Notes under the pieces: generated by a model
Told to the model about the DNA's origin: nothing
The model's database searches: none
Seen by the model: only the letters and a program-made list of their open reading frames with translations
Position numbers and translations under genes: made by a program
Assembly: GCF_020687385.1 (NCBI RefSeq)
Contig: NZ_JAJEQM010000003.1
Span: 124,001 to 188,000 of the forward strand
Source: Hominilimicola fabiformis
GTDB taxonomy: Bacteria > Bacillota > Clostridia > UBA1381
DNA: 64,000 bases
Direction: 5' to 3'
Part shown: piece after piece, positions 33,623 to 42,272 of the stretch
How positions within the stretch are numbered: position 1 is the first letter of the stretch
Layout: each line of letters begins with the position of its first letter

Positions 33623-33651
33623 ATTTTAGACTTAAAAAAGAAAAATGTCAA
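33623..33651 (-). promoter_or_regulatory. Promoter of the acetamidase gene
   Basis: On the minus strand TTGACA (33651-33646) and TAAAAT (33628-33623) are separated by 17 nt. The start point would be near 33616, right at the attenuator stem. Confidence 0.8.
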
Positions 33652-33761
33652 TATTGAACTTTTACAAAAAAAATTACCGAAATCAATTTCGATTTGTGAT
33701 ATGTTCATAGAAAATTTGACATCTAAAATTTTAGCTCAGTACAACATTTTTCAAATTTAAT

Positions 33762-33802
33762 TAAAAATAAAAATGTCTCTGATGGAGTATCAGAGACATT
33801 TT
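33762..33802 (-). terminator. Terminator of secG
   Basis: AATGTCTCTGAT (33772-33783) and ATCAGAGACATT (33789-33800) form a perfect 12-bp stem. On the minus strand TTTTTATTTTT follows. Confidence 0.92.
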
Positions 33803-33813
33803 ACTGATTAAAA

Positions 33814-34056
33814 TTATGCACCTAAAATAACAAGAACTGTTGTTGTTATAAGGAAAAGAATTGCAATAGTTGTTGTAAGCTTAATGAACATTGCTTCCTT
33901 AGTAGTTCCGCCATTTTTCTTAAAGAATGAATCGCCCATATCAGAGGATGCACCTTGAATACCTCTCATACCCGGATCTTTACCTTCCTGAGCCATAACT
34001 ACAAATATAAGTATAACAGATACTATCAAATGTAATACCAAAAATAGAGTTTGCAT
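33814..34056 (-). CDS. secG: Preprotein translocase subunit SecG
   Basis: An 80-residue protein with two membrane helices (about residues 2-22 and 57-77) and the cytoplasmic loop 'GGTTKEAMFIKLTT' preceded by 'QGASSDMGDSFFKKNGG', the SecG signature. It is the small helper of the SecYEG channel. AAAGGAGG lies 8 nt before the ATG. It has its own promoter and terminator and is separate from secY, which is in the ribosomal block at 50 kb. Length and layout are normal for Gram-positives. Confidence 0.93.
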   Translation of the reverse strand: MQTLFLVLHLIVSVILIFVVMAQEGKDPGMRGIQGASSDMGDSFFKKNGGTTKEAMFIKLTTTIAILFLITTTVLVILGA

Positions 34057-34104
34057 TATATAAACCTCCTTTTTCTTCTAAAGTAAATCATTAAATACTT
34101 ATCT

Positions 34105-34132
34105 ATTATATCACAAATTCTAAAATTTGCAA
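34105..34132 (-). promoter_or_regulatory. Promoter of secG
   Basis: On the minus strand TTGCAA (34132-34127) and TATAAT (34110-34105) are separated by 16 nt. Confidence 0.65.
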
Positions 34133-34223
34133 TACTTTTTTTGCCTTTTTGTAAATCAGTTTTGTTTTTAATGCTTTTGAGCAAAATATGATAAAAAATT
34201 TCTGATAATAGCAAAAAAACTAA

Positions 34224-34252
34224 TGGTAACTGTACTTAAATTGATGTATAAT
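34224..34252 (+). promoter_or_regulatory. Weak promoter of uxaB-uxaA
   Basis: TATAAT at 34247-34252 is consensus, but the -35 (TGGTAA, 34224-34229) is poor, as expected for a promoter needing an activator. No operator could be identified. Confidence 0.5.
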
Positions 34253-34286
34253 ATTATCATAATTAATATTACGGAGGAATTTTGTA

Positions 34287-35654
34287 ATGGAAAGATTAAA
34301 GAGAACGGAAAAAAACACACTTACGGAACGTGTACTTCAATTCGGTGAGGGCAATTTCCTGAGAGGTTTTGTGGATTGGATGATAGACAAACTTAACAAG
34401 GAAAACGGCGGAGATTACGGTGTGACAATAGTTCAGCCGCTTGCAGGCGGACTTGTTGATAAGTTAAATGCGCAGGACGGACGATACAGCTTGTATTTAA
34501 GAGGACTTTTAAAAGGCGAAAAGGTTGAGGAAACAAGAATTGTTGATTGTGTGACAAGAGGTATCAATCCGTATACAAATACAGATGAATTTTTTGACTG
34601 TGCAAAAAATCCCGACTTGCGTTTTATCGTTTCAAACACTACAGAGGCAGGTATCGAGTACAAACCTAATCAAAATCCTGATGATTTTAACGGACTTACT
34701 TTTCCGGGCAGACTTACGTTGTTTATGAAGAAAAGATTTGACGAGGGACTGGGCGGTTTTATACTTCTTCCGTGTGAGTTGATTGACAAAAACGGTGACA
34801 ATCTAAAGGAATGTATTTTAAAGTATAGCGAGGATTGGGGTTACGGCGGTGAATTTGAGAAGTGGATTGAAACCGAAAACCATTTTACAAATACACTTGT
34901 GGACAGAATAGTTACAGGTTATCCGCGAGATAACGCAAAGGAAATGGAGCAGTCATACGGTTATCTTGACGATATGATTGACACTGCGGAGATTTTTCAT
35001 TTGTGGGTAATAGAGGGCGATAAGAAACTTGCGGAGGAAATACCGTTCCATAAAATCGGTCTTAATGTGCTTTGGACAGACGATGTTACACCGTACAAGA
35101 AACGTAAGGTGCGTATTTTGAACGGTGCGCATACAATGACAGTGCTTGCGGCACATCTTGCCGGTCTTGAAACAGTCAAGGACGCAATGGACGATGAACT
35201 TGTATTTTCATTTATGAAACAGGGTATTTTTGAAGAAATTATTCCGACTCTTGATTTGCCTAAAAACGAACTTGAACAGTTCGCAAATGACGTAATCGAA
35301 AGATTTAAAAATCCGTTCATCAAGCATTATCTTTTGAGTATTGCGCTTAATTCCGTTTCAAAATACAAAGTTCGTGTACTTCCGAGCGTGCTTGAATATA
35401 TTAAGGAAAAGAATTGTGAGCCGAAACGACTTGTATTTTCACTTGCGGCACTTATCGCATTTTACAGAACAGACGCGGCGAATGATGATAAGGAAGTAAT
35501 GGAATTTATGAAAACGGCAAGTGCGGAAGATATTCTTAAAAAGACGGAATATTGGGGTGAAGATTTGTCATTCTTACTTCCGACTGTACAAAAACATCTT
35601 GACGAAATCGAAAAGAACGGTATAAGAAAGGCTATGGAAAAGGTAGTTGACTGA
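34287..35654 (+). CDS. uxaB: Tagaturonate reductase (altronate oxidoreductase)
   Basis: This 455-residue polyol-dehydrogenase-family enzyme reduces tagaturonate to altronate with NADH in galacturonate breakdown. The N-terminal nucleotide domain has 'VLQFGEGNFLRGFVDWMIDK' (about residues 15-34), and the C-terminal domain carries the conserved 'RILNGAHTMTVLAAHLAG' (about 276-293). Related mannonate oxidoreductase (UxuB) and mannitol dehydrogenase share the fold, but the partner uxaA directly downstream (2-nt gap) points to the altronate branch. GGAGG lies before the ATG. The gene is the first of a two-gene unit ending in a terminator. Confidence 0.92.
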   Translation: MERLKRTEKNTLTERVLQFGEGNFLRGFVDWMIDKLNKENGGDYGVTIVQPLAGGLVDKLNAQDGRYSLYLRGLLKGEKVEETRIVDCVTRGINPYTNTDEFFDCAKNPDLRFIVSNTTEAGIEYKPNQNPDDFNGLTFPGRLTLFMKKRFDEGLGGFILLPCELIDKNGDNLKECILKYSEDWGYGGEFEKWIETENHFTNTLVDRIVTGYPRDNAKEMEQSYGYLDDMIDTAEIFHLWVIEGDKKLAEEIPFHKIGLNVLWTDDVTPYKKRKVRILNGAHTMTVLAAHLAGLETVKDAMDDELVFSFMKQGIFEEIIPTLDLPKNELEQFANDVIERFKNPFIKHYLLSIALNSVSKYKVRVLPSVLEYIKEKNCEPKRLVFSLAALIAFYRTDAANDDKEVMEFMKTASAEDILKKTEYWGEDLSFLLPTVQKHLDEIEKNGIRKAMEKVVD

Positions 35655-35656
35655 AA

Positions 35657-37069
35657 ATGAAACAGATAAAAATTAATGAAAAGGATAACGTAGCCGTTAT
35701 GCTTGATGGTGAATTGAGCGGTCATAAAATTGCCCTTAATGATATAAAAAAAGGCGAAAATATAATTAAATACGGTTATCCTATCGGTCATGCGACAGAG
35801 GACATAAAAAAAGGCGACCATGTACATACACATAATATTAAAACGAATTTAAGCGGTGTGCTTGAATACAAATACGAACCGCAAAGAAACAAAATGCCGA
35901 AAACGGAAAAACGCACTTTTATGGGTTACAGACGTGCAGACGGCAAAGTCGGTATAAGAAATGAAATTTGGATTGTGAACACTGTCGGCTGCGTGAACAA
36001 GACGTCCGAAATACTTGCAAGAGAGGCTGATAAGCTGTACGGAAATATGTGTGACGGTGTGTTTAATTATGTACATCCGTTCGGTTGTTCTCAGCTTGGC
36101 GACGACCAGAAAATGACGCAAAACGTCCTTAAGGGTCTTGTCAATCACCCTAATGCGGCAGGTGTGCTTGTGATGGGATTAGGCTGTGAAAATAATAATA
36201 TTTCCGTATTTAAAACAGTTCTCGGTGAAGTTGACGAAAACAGAGTTAAATTTATGAGTACGCAGGATTTTGATGATGAAATCGGTGAGGGGTTGCGTCT
36301 TATAGGCGAGCTTGCCGAATATGCGAAAAATCAAAAACGTGAAGAATGTGATGTGTCGGAGCTTGTTGTCGGTTTGAAGTGTGGCGGCAGTGACGGCTTT
36401 TCCGGACTTACCGCAAATCCGCTTATAGGAAGATTTTCCGATAAGCTTATAAGCAAGGGCGGAAGTACGGTGCTTACGGAAGTACCTGAAATGTTCGGTG
36501 CGGAAACGATTTTGATGAACAGATGTGTAAATGAAGAAGTTTTTTATAAGACGGTTTCGCTTATAAATGATTTCAAGGATTATTTCACAAGTCATAATCA
36601 AGTTGTTTATGAAAACCCATCGCCGGGTAATAAAAAAGGCGGTATAACCACGCTTGAAGATAAGTCGCTCGGTTGCGTGCAGAAGTCTGGCAGTGCAGAC
36701 GTTGAGGACGTTATTGAAATCGGTGGAAGCGTTACAAGAAAAGGTCTTAATCTTCTTACCGGACCGGGTAATGACATTGTTGCGGTAACAAACCTTACCG
36801 CGTCGGGCTGCCATTTGATACTGTTTTCAACAGGACGCGGTACACCTGTGGGTGCGCCTGTGCCGACTGTGAAAATTGCGACGAATACAAACCTTGCAAA
36901 AAGAAAACCACATTGGATTGATTTTAATGCAGGTGAGATTATAAACGGTGCGGATTTGACCGATGAGCTTTTTGAATATGTTATAGAAGTTGCAAACGGC
37001 AAACAAACGAATAATGAGAAAAACGGTTATAAGGAAATTTCAATTTTCAAAGACGGAGTTGTATTATGA
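35657..37069 (+). CDS. uxaA: Altronate dehydratase
   Basis: The 470-residue protein is the full-length form with both parts: an N-terminal SAF domain ('DNVAVMLDGELSGHKIALND', residues 9-28) and the large catalytic domain ('GLKCGGSDGFSGLTANPLIG', about residues 238-257, and 'FSTGRGTPVGAPVPTVKIAT', about 393-412). It dehydrates altronate to 2-keto-3-deoxygluconate, using iron or manganese. It follows uxaB by 2 nt. The isomerase UxaC, KDG kinase and aldolase are not in this window, so the pathway is completed elsewhere. A terminator begins at the stop codon. Confidence 0.95.
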   Translation: MKQIKINEKDNVAVMLDGELSGHKIALNDIKKGENIIKYGYPIGHATEDIKKGDHVHTHNIKTNLSGVLEYKYEPQRNKMPKTEKRTFMGYRRADGKVGIRNEIWIVNTVGCVNKTSEILAREADKLYGNMCDGVFNYVHPFGCSQLGDDQKMTQNVLKGLVNHPNAAGVLVMGLGCENNNISVFKTVLGEVDENRVKFMSTQDFDDEIGEGLRLIGELAEYAKNQKREECDVSELVVGLKCGGSDGFSGLTANPLIGRFSDKLISKGGSTVLTEVPEMFGAETILMNRCVNEEVFYKTVSLINDFKDYFTSHNQVVYENPSPGNKKGGITTLEDKSLGCVQKSGSADVEDVIEIGGSVTRKGLNLLTGPGNDIVAVTNLTASGCHLILFSTGRGTPVGAPVPTVKIATNTNLAKRKPHWIDFNAGEIINGADLTDELFEYVIEVANGKQTNNEKNGYKEISIFKDGVVL

Positions 37070-37096
37070 AAGAGTGGCTGTGCCGCTCTTTTTTTG
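37068..37096 (+). terminator. Terminator of uxaB-uxaA
   Basis: AGAGTGGC (37071-37078) and GCCGCTCT (37082-37089) pair around TGT and are followed by seven T residues. Confidence 0.9.
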
Positions 37097-37122
37097 ACTA
37101 AATGACGAAAATGTGATAAACT
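37094..37122 (+). promoter_or_regulatory. Promoter of the SLH-GH5 gene
   Basis: TTGACT (37094-37099) and TAAACT (37117-37122) are separated by 17 nt; the -35 box overlaps the T-tract of the uxaA terminator. Confidence 0.55.
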
Positions 37123-37142
37123 GAATAAAAAGGGGTGAGATT

Positions 37143-38666
37143 ATGAAAAGAAAAATTTTTATACTGACGGCACTTGTTATGATGATATTTTGCGTTAATG
37201 CGTGTGCATTTTCTGATGTACAGAGCGGAAGCTGGTATTATGACAATGTAACCGATATGACAAACCAAGGATATTTAAGCGGTTATGAGGACGGAACGTT
37301 CAGACCTGACGGAACTGTTACAAAAGCGGAGCTTGTATCGATAGTCGGCAGAATTGCGGGGCTTCAAGAGAGTGCAAAGCAAAACAATCATTGGGCAGAC
37401 GGTATGGTGCAAACGGCACTTACAAAAGGTTTGTTCGATTGGGACGAGATACCGCCTACGGCACAAACATATGACGAGCCTATAACAAGACAGTTGGCGG
37501 TTAAAATTGTTATGAATGCATTTTTTAAAGAAGAACGCGGTGATTACAACAGAGTGAGTTCGTCTGTATCTGATTTTGCACAGCTTGACGGACGATATTA
37601 TGACAGTATGATTGCGGCTTACTGCAAAGGCATTGTATACGGTGACGACAAGGGCAATTTAAACCCGAAGTCATCAATTACAAGAGCTGAGGCTTGTGCG
37701 ATAATTATGCGTGCGGCGAGTATGAAAGGTGATTTAAAACCTTATGAGCCGACTGTGACGGAGCAACCAAAACCGCAAACGACAAGAAAAGGCGGTGTAA
37801 GTGAAAACGGTGCGTTGCACGTTGACGGTACGCAACTTATGAATGAAAACAACGAGCCTGTCGTGCTTCACGGTATGTCGTCACACGGTTTGCAATGGTT
37901 TGGTAATTTCGCGACCGAAAATGCTGTTAAAGCAACTGCCGATTACGGTGCAAACTTGTTCAGATGTGCAATGTATACCGATGAGGGCGGATATATAAGC
38001 AATCCGTCTGTAAAAGATACGCTTATAAATGCGGTTGACAGTGCGATACGTCAGGATATGTATGTAATAATCGACTGGCATATACTGTCGGACGGAAACC
38101 CTATGCAACATATTGATGATGCGGTTGATTTCTTTGGCGAAATGTCGGAGAGGTATAAGGACAGCAATGCTGTGCTTTATGAAATATGTAATGAGCCGAA
38201 CGGCAATGTGACTTGGAATGATAATGTAAAACCGTATGCCGAAACAGTGATACCTGTTATACGTGCAAATACAAACGCTATTATATTAGTAGGAAGTCCG
38301 ACATGGAGTCAGGATTTGCATGAGGCTGCAAAAAATCCGATTAATGCCGAAAATATAATGTACACATGCCATTTTTACGCAGGAACTCACACCGATTGGC
38401 TAAGACAACGTATAGACGACTGCGGTTTACCTGTGTTTGTGAGCGAGTGGGGTACAAGTGCGGCTGACGGAAACGGCGGTGTTTATCTTGACGAGGCGCA
38501 AAGGTGGATTGACTTTATGAATGAACGTGGAATAAGTTGGGCAAACTGGTCGCTTTGTGATAAAAGCGAATCTTCTGCCGCACTTGTGAACGGTGCAAAC
38601 GTGAATGACGGAATAAGTGAGGACGAACTTACCGAAAGCGGAAAATTTGTTTTTAAAAATTTCTGA
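37143..38666 (+). CDS. S-layer-anchored GH5 glycanase
   Basis: A 507-residue exported protein with a signal peptide (residues 1-22), three S-layer homology repeats ('GYLSGYEDGTFRPDGTVTKA', a divergent second with 'DEPITRQLAVKIVMNAFF', and 'GIVYGDDKGNLNPKSSITRA') up to about residue 200, and a family 5 glycoside hydrolase domain. The GH5 acid/base Glu is in 'LYEICNEPNGNVTW' (about residue 352) and the nucleophile Glu in 'FVSEWGTSAADGN' (about 440). It probably cuts beta-1,4-glucan or mannan at the cell surface. The SLH repeats bind pyruvylated wall polymers. The gene follows the uxaBA unit, fitting use of plant cell walls. Confidence 0.93.
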   Translation: MKRKIFILTALVMMIFCVNACAFSDVQSGSWYYDNVTDMTNQGYLSGYEDGTFRPDGTVTKAELVSIVGRIAGLQESAKQNNHWADGMVQTALTKGLFDWDEIPPTAQTYDEPITRQLAVKIVMNAFFKEERGDYNRVSSSVSDFAQLDGRYYDSMIAAYCKGIVYGDDKGNLNPKSSITRAEACAIIMRAASMKGDLKPYEPTVTEQPKPQTTRKGGVSENGALHVDGTQLMNENNEPVVLHGMSSHGLQWFGNFATENAVKATADYGANLFRCAMYTDEGGYISNPSVKDTLINAVDSAIRQDMYVIIDWHILSDGNPMQHIDDAVDFFGEMSERYKDSNAVLYEICNEPNGNVTWNDNVKPYAETVIPVIRANTNAIILVGSPTWSQDLHEAAKNPINAENIMYTCHFYAGTHTDWLRQRIDDCGLPVFVSEWGTSAADGNGGVYLDEAQRWIDFMNERGISWANWSLCDKSESSAALVNGANVNDGISEDELTESGKFVFKNF

Positions 38667-38734
38667 AAAAATGTTTAAACTCTCAATTTGGTGGTATATA
38701 TAATACATAAGCACGAAAGAGAGGGGTGGAATTT

Positions 38735-39283
38735 ATGAAATACGTTGTTACGATTGCGAGAACTTACGGCAGCGGCGGTAAGGAAATCGGTAAACTGCTT
38801 GCGAAAGATCTCGGAATAAAATATTACGGTCGTGAGATTTTTGAAATGTCACAAGGGGTTGAGAGTGATTTGGATTCCGGCGATGATGAAAGTATTCATA
38901 ATGCATCTCTTGAAGAGGCTGACGAATTGTTTAAACAACAATCAAAAACAATTCGCGAAATTGCCGAGAAAGAATCGTGCGTTATAGTCGGACGATGTGC
39001 CGATTATGTGCTTCGGGATATGGATAATGTCGTTAAGATTTATCTTTACGCACCAATCAGAGATTGTATGCGTCGTGTAATAAGATTGTATGAGCTTAAT
39101 CCCGAAGATGCAAAAAGTCTTATTCATTCGATGAACAAGACAAGAGGTGATTATTATCAGCATAATACCGGTTTGAACTGGTCCGAGGCTGTGCATTACG
39201 ATATATGTCTTAATACAGCCGGATTGAAAAAAGAAAAGATTATTGATATAATCAAAAACTATATAAAAACGAAAATAGATTGA
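38735..39283 (+). CDS. Cytidylate kinase-like family protein
   Basis: This 182-residue protein starts 'MKYVVTIARTYGSGGKEIGK' with the P-loop-like GSGGKEIG and continues with 'DLGIKYYGREIFEMSQ', the mark of the Cytidylate_kin2 (CMP kinase-like) family, distinct from Cmk. Later 'CVIVGRCADYVLRD' and 'YLYAPIRDCMRRVIRLY' match the nucleotide-binding and LID regions. Substrate is unproven. A GTG at 38726 would add three residues, but AGAGAGGGG fits the ATG at 38735. It is a single gene ended by a strong terminator. Confidence 0.88.
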   Translation: MKYVVTIARTYGSGGKEIGKLLAKDLGIKYYGREIFEMSQGVESDLDSGDDESIHNASLEEADELFKQQSKTIREIAEKESCVIVGRCADYVLRDMDNVVKIYLYAPIRDCMRRVIRLYELNPEDAKSLIHSMNKTRGDYYQHNTGLNWSEAVHYDICLNTAGLKKEKIIDIIKNYIKTKID

Positions 39284-39299
39284 TTTGATAAATCCTCCA

Positions 39300-39335
39300 A
39301 AAAAGCGGTGCTAAAATAACAGCACCGCTTTTTAA
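39300..39335. terminator. Terminator after the cytidylate kinase-like gene
   Basis: AAAGCGGTGCT (39302-39312) and AGCACCGCTTT (39321-39331) form an 11-bp stem followed by TTTT; A-runs on the other side may let it also serve the convergent DUF378 gene. Confidence 0.9.
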
Positions 39336-39345
39336 ATGTTACATT

Positions 39346-39552
39346 TTATGCTTTGCTATGCTCTGTACCTTGATTGCGGAATAAAAGAGTTATGCACCAT
39401 AGACCTGCAAGACCTACAATAACATAAATAATTCTGCTTATGATTGCGGCTTGACCGCCGAAGATTGACGCGACAAGGTCAAATTTGAAAAGTCCGACAA
39501 GCAGCCAGTTTACCGCACCGATAATTGTTATGATTAAAGCAGTATTGTTCAT
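39346..39552 (-). CDS. DUF378 family membrane protein
   Basis: A 68-residue protein of the DUF378 family with two membrane helices and the typical 'IGAVNWLLVGLFKFDLVASI' (about residues 9-28) and 'RIIYVIVGLAGLWCI'. Members are small, widespread in Bacillota and of unknown function. An open frame extends to 39651, but AGGAGTGTAAG lies just before the ATG at 39552 (MNNTALIITIIG), which is the family start. It is a single gene. Confidence 0.88.
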   Translation of the reverse strand: MNNTALIITIIGAVNWLLVGLFKFDLVASIFGGQAAIISRIIYVIVGLAGLWCITLLFRNQGTEHSKA

Positions 39553-39671
39553 AATACTTACACTCCTTTTGAATTGGTTTATATTGTTGTTTTTAGTGTA
39601 AACAAAGAAGTGAAATTTTAAACGTGGTAATAACTTCATAAAAAACTTCATATTATATATGGGGTGAGAAG

Positions 39672-40094
39672 ATGGGGAGAAAAGCTATGATGTATTTTAT
39701 TTCTGTTGTTATAATAATAGTAACTACATTGATGTTTGTGCTTTTTGCCAGCGGTGAAACCGATACGAACAATATTGTGTTTTTAAAAGGATACGGCTGG
39801 GAAGTGAGGACAAAATCTGTCGAAAAGGAGGATATTATAATTCCGAAACCTTTTGACCGTGTGTATGAAAATTATAATGATATTCAATTAAAGGCCGGAC
39901 TTGATTTAAGACCGTATATGGGTATGAAAGGCGTGAGATATACATATATAGTAGAAAATTATCCGAAAGATGTCGGCGAAGAGGTCAGGGCGAATGTAAT
40001 CTGCATAAATAACGAACCTGTCGGCGGTGATATAATGACCGTAAGTATCCGCGGATTTATACATTCTTTGAACTTTGACGATTCACTTCGTTAA
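39672..40094 (+). CDS. DUF4830-like membrane-anchored protein
   Basis: This 140-residue protein has an N-terminal anchor (about residues 7-27) and an extracytoplasmic domain. The pattern 'LKGYGWEVRTKSVEKEDIII' followed by PKPFD.VYENYN.IQ..AGLDL and ending 'GGDIMTVSIRGFIHSLNF' fits the DUF4830 family as I remember it. The function is unknown. GGGGTGAGA precedes the ATG. Divergent from DUF378 and just before the ribosomal promoter region; the 126 nt after its stop contain only A/T-rich sequence. Confidence 0.75.
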   Translation: MGRKAMMYFISVVIIIVTTLMFVLFASGETDTNNIVFLKGYGWEVRTKSVEKEDIIIPKPFDRVYENYNDIQLKAGLDLRPYMGMKGVRYTYIVENYPKDVGEEVRANVICINNEPVGGDIMTVSIRGFIHSLNFDDSLR

Positions 40095-40220
40095 AATTTG
40101 ATTACAAATTATTAAGTTTTGTAATAATACCAAAAATCATACGTGTAAAAGTATACAAAAAAATATTCGCAAAATCATTAAATTTGTATAAAATTTAATG
40201 ATTTTTTTATACAAAAAAGC

Positions 40221-40249
40221 TTGCCAAAACGGCTGTTATAGTGTATAAT
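40221..40249 (+). promoter_or_regulatory. Promoter of the S10-spc-alpha ribosomal block
   Basis: TTGCCA (40221-40226) and TATAAT (40244-40249) are separated by 17 nt. It is the only clear promoter before rpsJ. Confidence 0.82.
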
Positions 40250-40255
40250 AACAGT

Positions 40256-40581
40256 GTTGTGACTAAAGTATGCGAAAGCATATAGGTACTGACAAACGAT
40301 GAAGCGGGAGGTTGCGACGATTTAACGTCGGTTTTTCTGTGGAGTGAGTCCGATTCATGAAACCGGGCGGCAGTCAATGTATACTTAGGAGAAGTGCGGT
40401 CTTTTGATGGCATAAGACAGGATAAGTATGCGGCGAAATTGGCTAACTTTGCCCGAACTCTACAATATGAGGTTCGGGTTTTTTTTATAAGGGTGATGCG
40501 AAACACCCGGCGGTGTGTGCCATTTTCTTTAAGCGCTGTCGTGCAGATTACAACACAATAACAATTCGAGGAGGGAAAAGT
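40256..40581 (+). promoter_or_regulatory. Long structured leader of rpsJ with attenuator
   Basis: About 325 nt separate the start point from rpsJ without a gene. The leader contains repeated complementary segments (CCGATTCATGAAACCGGGCGG region near 40346-40370, GACGATTTAACGTC near 40315-40328) and then an intrinsic terminator: CCCGAAC (40452-40458) with GTTCGGG (40472-40478) and eight T residues (40479-40486). Promoter, structured RNA and terminator before the first r-protein gene suggest regulation by attenuation, probably by a ribosomal protein such as L4 or S10-operon product; the ligand is inference. Confidence 0.65.
40452..40488 (+). terminator. Terminator inside the rpsJ leader
   Basis: Stem CCCGAAC / GTTCGGG with a 13-nt loop, followed by TTTTTTTT, 94 nt before the rpsJ start codon. 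Confidence 0.85.
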
Positions 40582-40896
40582 ATGGCAGCAAACCAGAAAA
40601 TCAGAATCAAGCTTAAGGCTTATGACCACGTTGTACTTGATCAGAGTGCTGAAAAGATTGTTGAGATTGCAAAGAGAACAGGTGCTAAAGTTTCAGGTCC
40701 TATTCCGCTTCCTACAGATAAGGAAGTTATCACAATCCTAAGAGCGGTTCATAAGTATAAGGATTCTCGTGAGCAGTTCGAAAGAAGAACTCACAAAAGA
40801 TTGATTGATATAGTTGTTCCGGGTGCTAAGACTATGGAATCACTAATCAAAATTGATCTTCCTGCTGGAGTAGATATCGACGTAATCCAGAAGTAA
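40582..40896 (+). CDS. rpsJ: Ribosomal protein uS10
   Basis: The 104-residue protein begins [20 protein letters not shown] and has the tRNA-path loop '[20 protein letters not shown]' and the '[11 protein letters not shown]' segment. It is part of the head of the small subunit and, as NusE, of antitermination complexes. A frame opens at 40513, but GAGGAGGG just before 40582 and family length set the start. It is the first gene of the ribosomal block. The following 97-nt gap holds two small hairpins. Confidence 0.97.
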   Translation: MAANQKIRIKLKAYDHVVLDQSAEKIVEIAKRTGAKVSGPIPLPTDKEVITILRAVHKYKDSREQFERRTHKRLIDIVVPGAKTMESLIKIDLPAGVDIDVIQK

Positions 40897-40993
40897 GATC
40901 GTCTATAAAGTGCAGTAGCCTATACGGCTATGATGCAGGTCAAGTTTCCGATAGCTTTTGCGGAAACCAATAACTGTTAAGGAGGAAAAATCA

Positions 40994-41620
40994 ATGGAAA
41001 AAGCAATTTTGGGTACAAAGATTGGTATGACTCAAATCTTTGGCGAAGGCGGAGTAGTTATTCCTGTAACTGTTGTTATGGCTGGCCCATGCGTAGTTAC
41101 ACAGAAGAAGACTGTTGAAACAGACGGCTACGAAGCTGTACAGGTTGGTTTTGGTGACGTTAAAGAAAAGCACCTTAACAAACCACAATTAGGTCATTTC
41201 AAAAAGGCAGACACTGCAAACAAAAAGTATGTCAGAGAGTTCAGACTTGATGATTGCGAAAGTCTGAATGTTGGTGACGAAATTAAGGCTGACATTTTCG
41301 CAGCCGGAGACAAAGTAGACGTAAGCGGTATTTCAAAGGGTAAAGGCTTTGCCGGTCCGATGAAACACGGTCTACACAGAGGTCCTATGACTCACGGTTC
41401 AAAATCAAAGAGAGTTTCCGGTTCAATGGGTATGTGCTCAAACCCTGGACGAGTTTTCAAGGGTAAGGTACTTCCGGGACACATGGGTGTTCAAAAAGTT
41501 ACAGTCCAGAATCTTGAGGTTGTTAAAATCGACGCTGAACAGAATTTAATCCTTGTAAAAGGTGCAATTCCGGGAAACAAGGGCGGACTTGTTACAATCA
41601 GAAACAGCGTAAAGGCATAA
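40994..41620 (+). CDS. rplC: Ribosomal protein uL3
   Basis: The 208-residue uL3 begins [20 protein letters not shown] and includes the conserved '[19 protein letters not shown]' loop that reaches toward the peptidyl-transferase centre. It is an early assembly protein of the large subunit. The ATG at 40994 has AAGGAGGAAAA; an upstream in-frame GTG-type start at 40958 would only add leader sequence. The leader carries TAGCC/GGCTA (40916-40930) and GTTTCCG/CGGAAAC (40944-40967) hairpins. Confidence 0.97.
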   Translation: MEKAILGTKIGMTQIFGEGGVVIPVTVVMAGPCVVTQKKTVETDGYEAVQVGFGDVKEKHLNKPQLGHFKKADTANKKYVREFRLDDCESLNVGDEIKADIFAAGDKVDVSGISKGKGFAGPMKHGLHRGPMTHGSKSKRVSGSMGMCSNPGRVFKGKVLPGHMGVQKVTVQNLEVVKIDAEQNLILVKGAIPGNKGGLVTIRNSVKA

Positions 41621-41648
41621 TCGAGGTTATTGGAAAGGAGGAAATATA

Positions 41649-42272
41649 ATGGCTAAAGTGGCTTTATATAACATGGAAGGCACAAAGACAGGCGATATGG
41701 AAGTATCAGATGCTATCTTTGCTGCTGAAGTGAATAAATCAGTTTTGCATCAGGTAGTTGTTAACTATCTTGCAAACCAAAGACAAGGCACACAGTCTAC
41801 AAAGACACGTACAGAAGTTCGTGGCGGCGGTATTAAGCCTTGGAGACAAAAGGGTACAGGTCGTGCAAGACAAGGTAGTATCCGTGCTCCACAGTGGACT
41901 GGCGGTGGCGTAGCACTTGGTCCAAAGCCAAGAAGTTACAGATTCAGCGTAAACAAGAAGATTAAGAGAATCGCTCTTAAGAGTGCTCTTTCAGCTAAGT
42001 ATGCTGATTACAAAATATTTGTTATAGATGAACTTGCTGTTGACGAAATCAAGACTGCTAAGATCGTAGCTCTTCTAAAGGGACTTGACGTTAATTCAAA
42101 GGCTCTTATCGTTACAGCAGATGCTGATGAAAAGGTTTACAAATCAGCAAGAAACATTAAGGGTGTTACACCGACTCACGTTGGTACACTTAACACATAT
42201 GACGTTCTTAACAACGATGCATTCATCGTTTCAAAGGATGCCATTGCAAAGATTGAGGAGGTGCTTGCATAA
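41649..42272 (+). CDS. rplD: Ribosomal protein uL4
   Basis: The 207-residue protein has the extended loop 'GGGIKPWRQKGTGRARQGS' (about residues 59-77), which lines the exit tunnel and is the region altered in macrolide-resistant mutants; here it looks wild type. In other bacteria L4 represses the S10 operon, so it is the natural candidate regulator of the rpsJ leader. AAAGGAGG precedes the start. Its stop overlaps the rplW start by 1 nt (TAATG). Confidence 0.97.
   Translation: MAKVALYNMEGTKTGDMEVSDAIFAAEVNKSVLHQVVVNYLANQRQGTQSTKTRTEVRGGGIKPWRQKGTGRARQGSIRAPQWTGGGVALGPKPRSYRFSVNKKIKRIALKSALSAKYADYKIFVIDELAVDEIKTAKIVALLKGLDVNSKALIVTADADEKVYKSARNIKGVTPTHVGTLNTYDVLNNDAFIVSKDAIAKIEEVLA

Noticed and set aside
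33544-33708. N-terminal extension of the acetamidase
   Set aside because: It reads through the promoter and the terminator stem; the signal peptide and AGAGGT box place the start at 33543.
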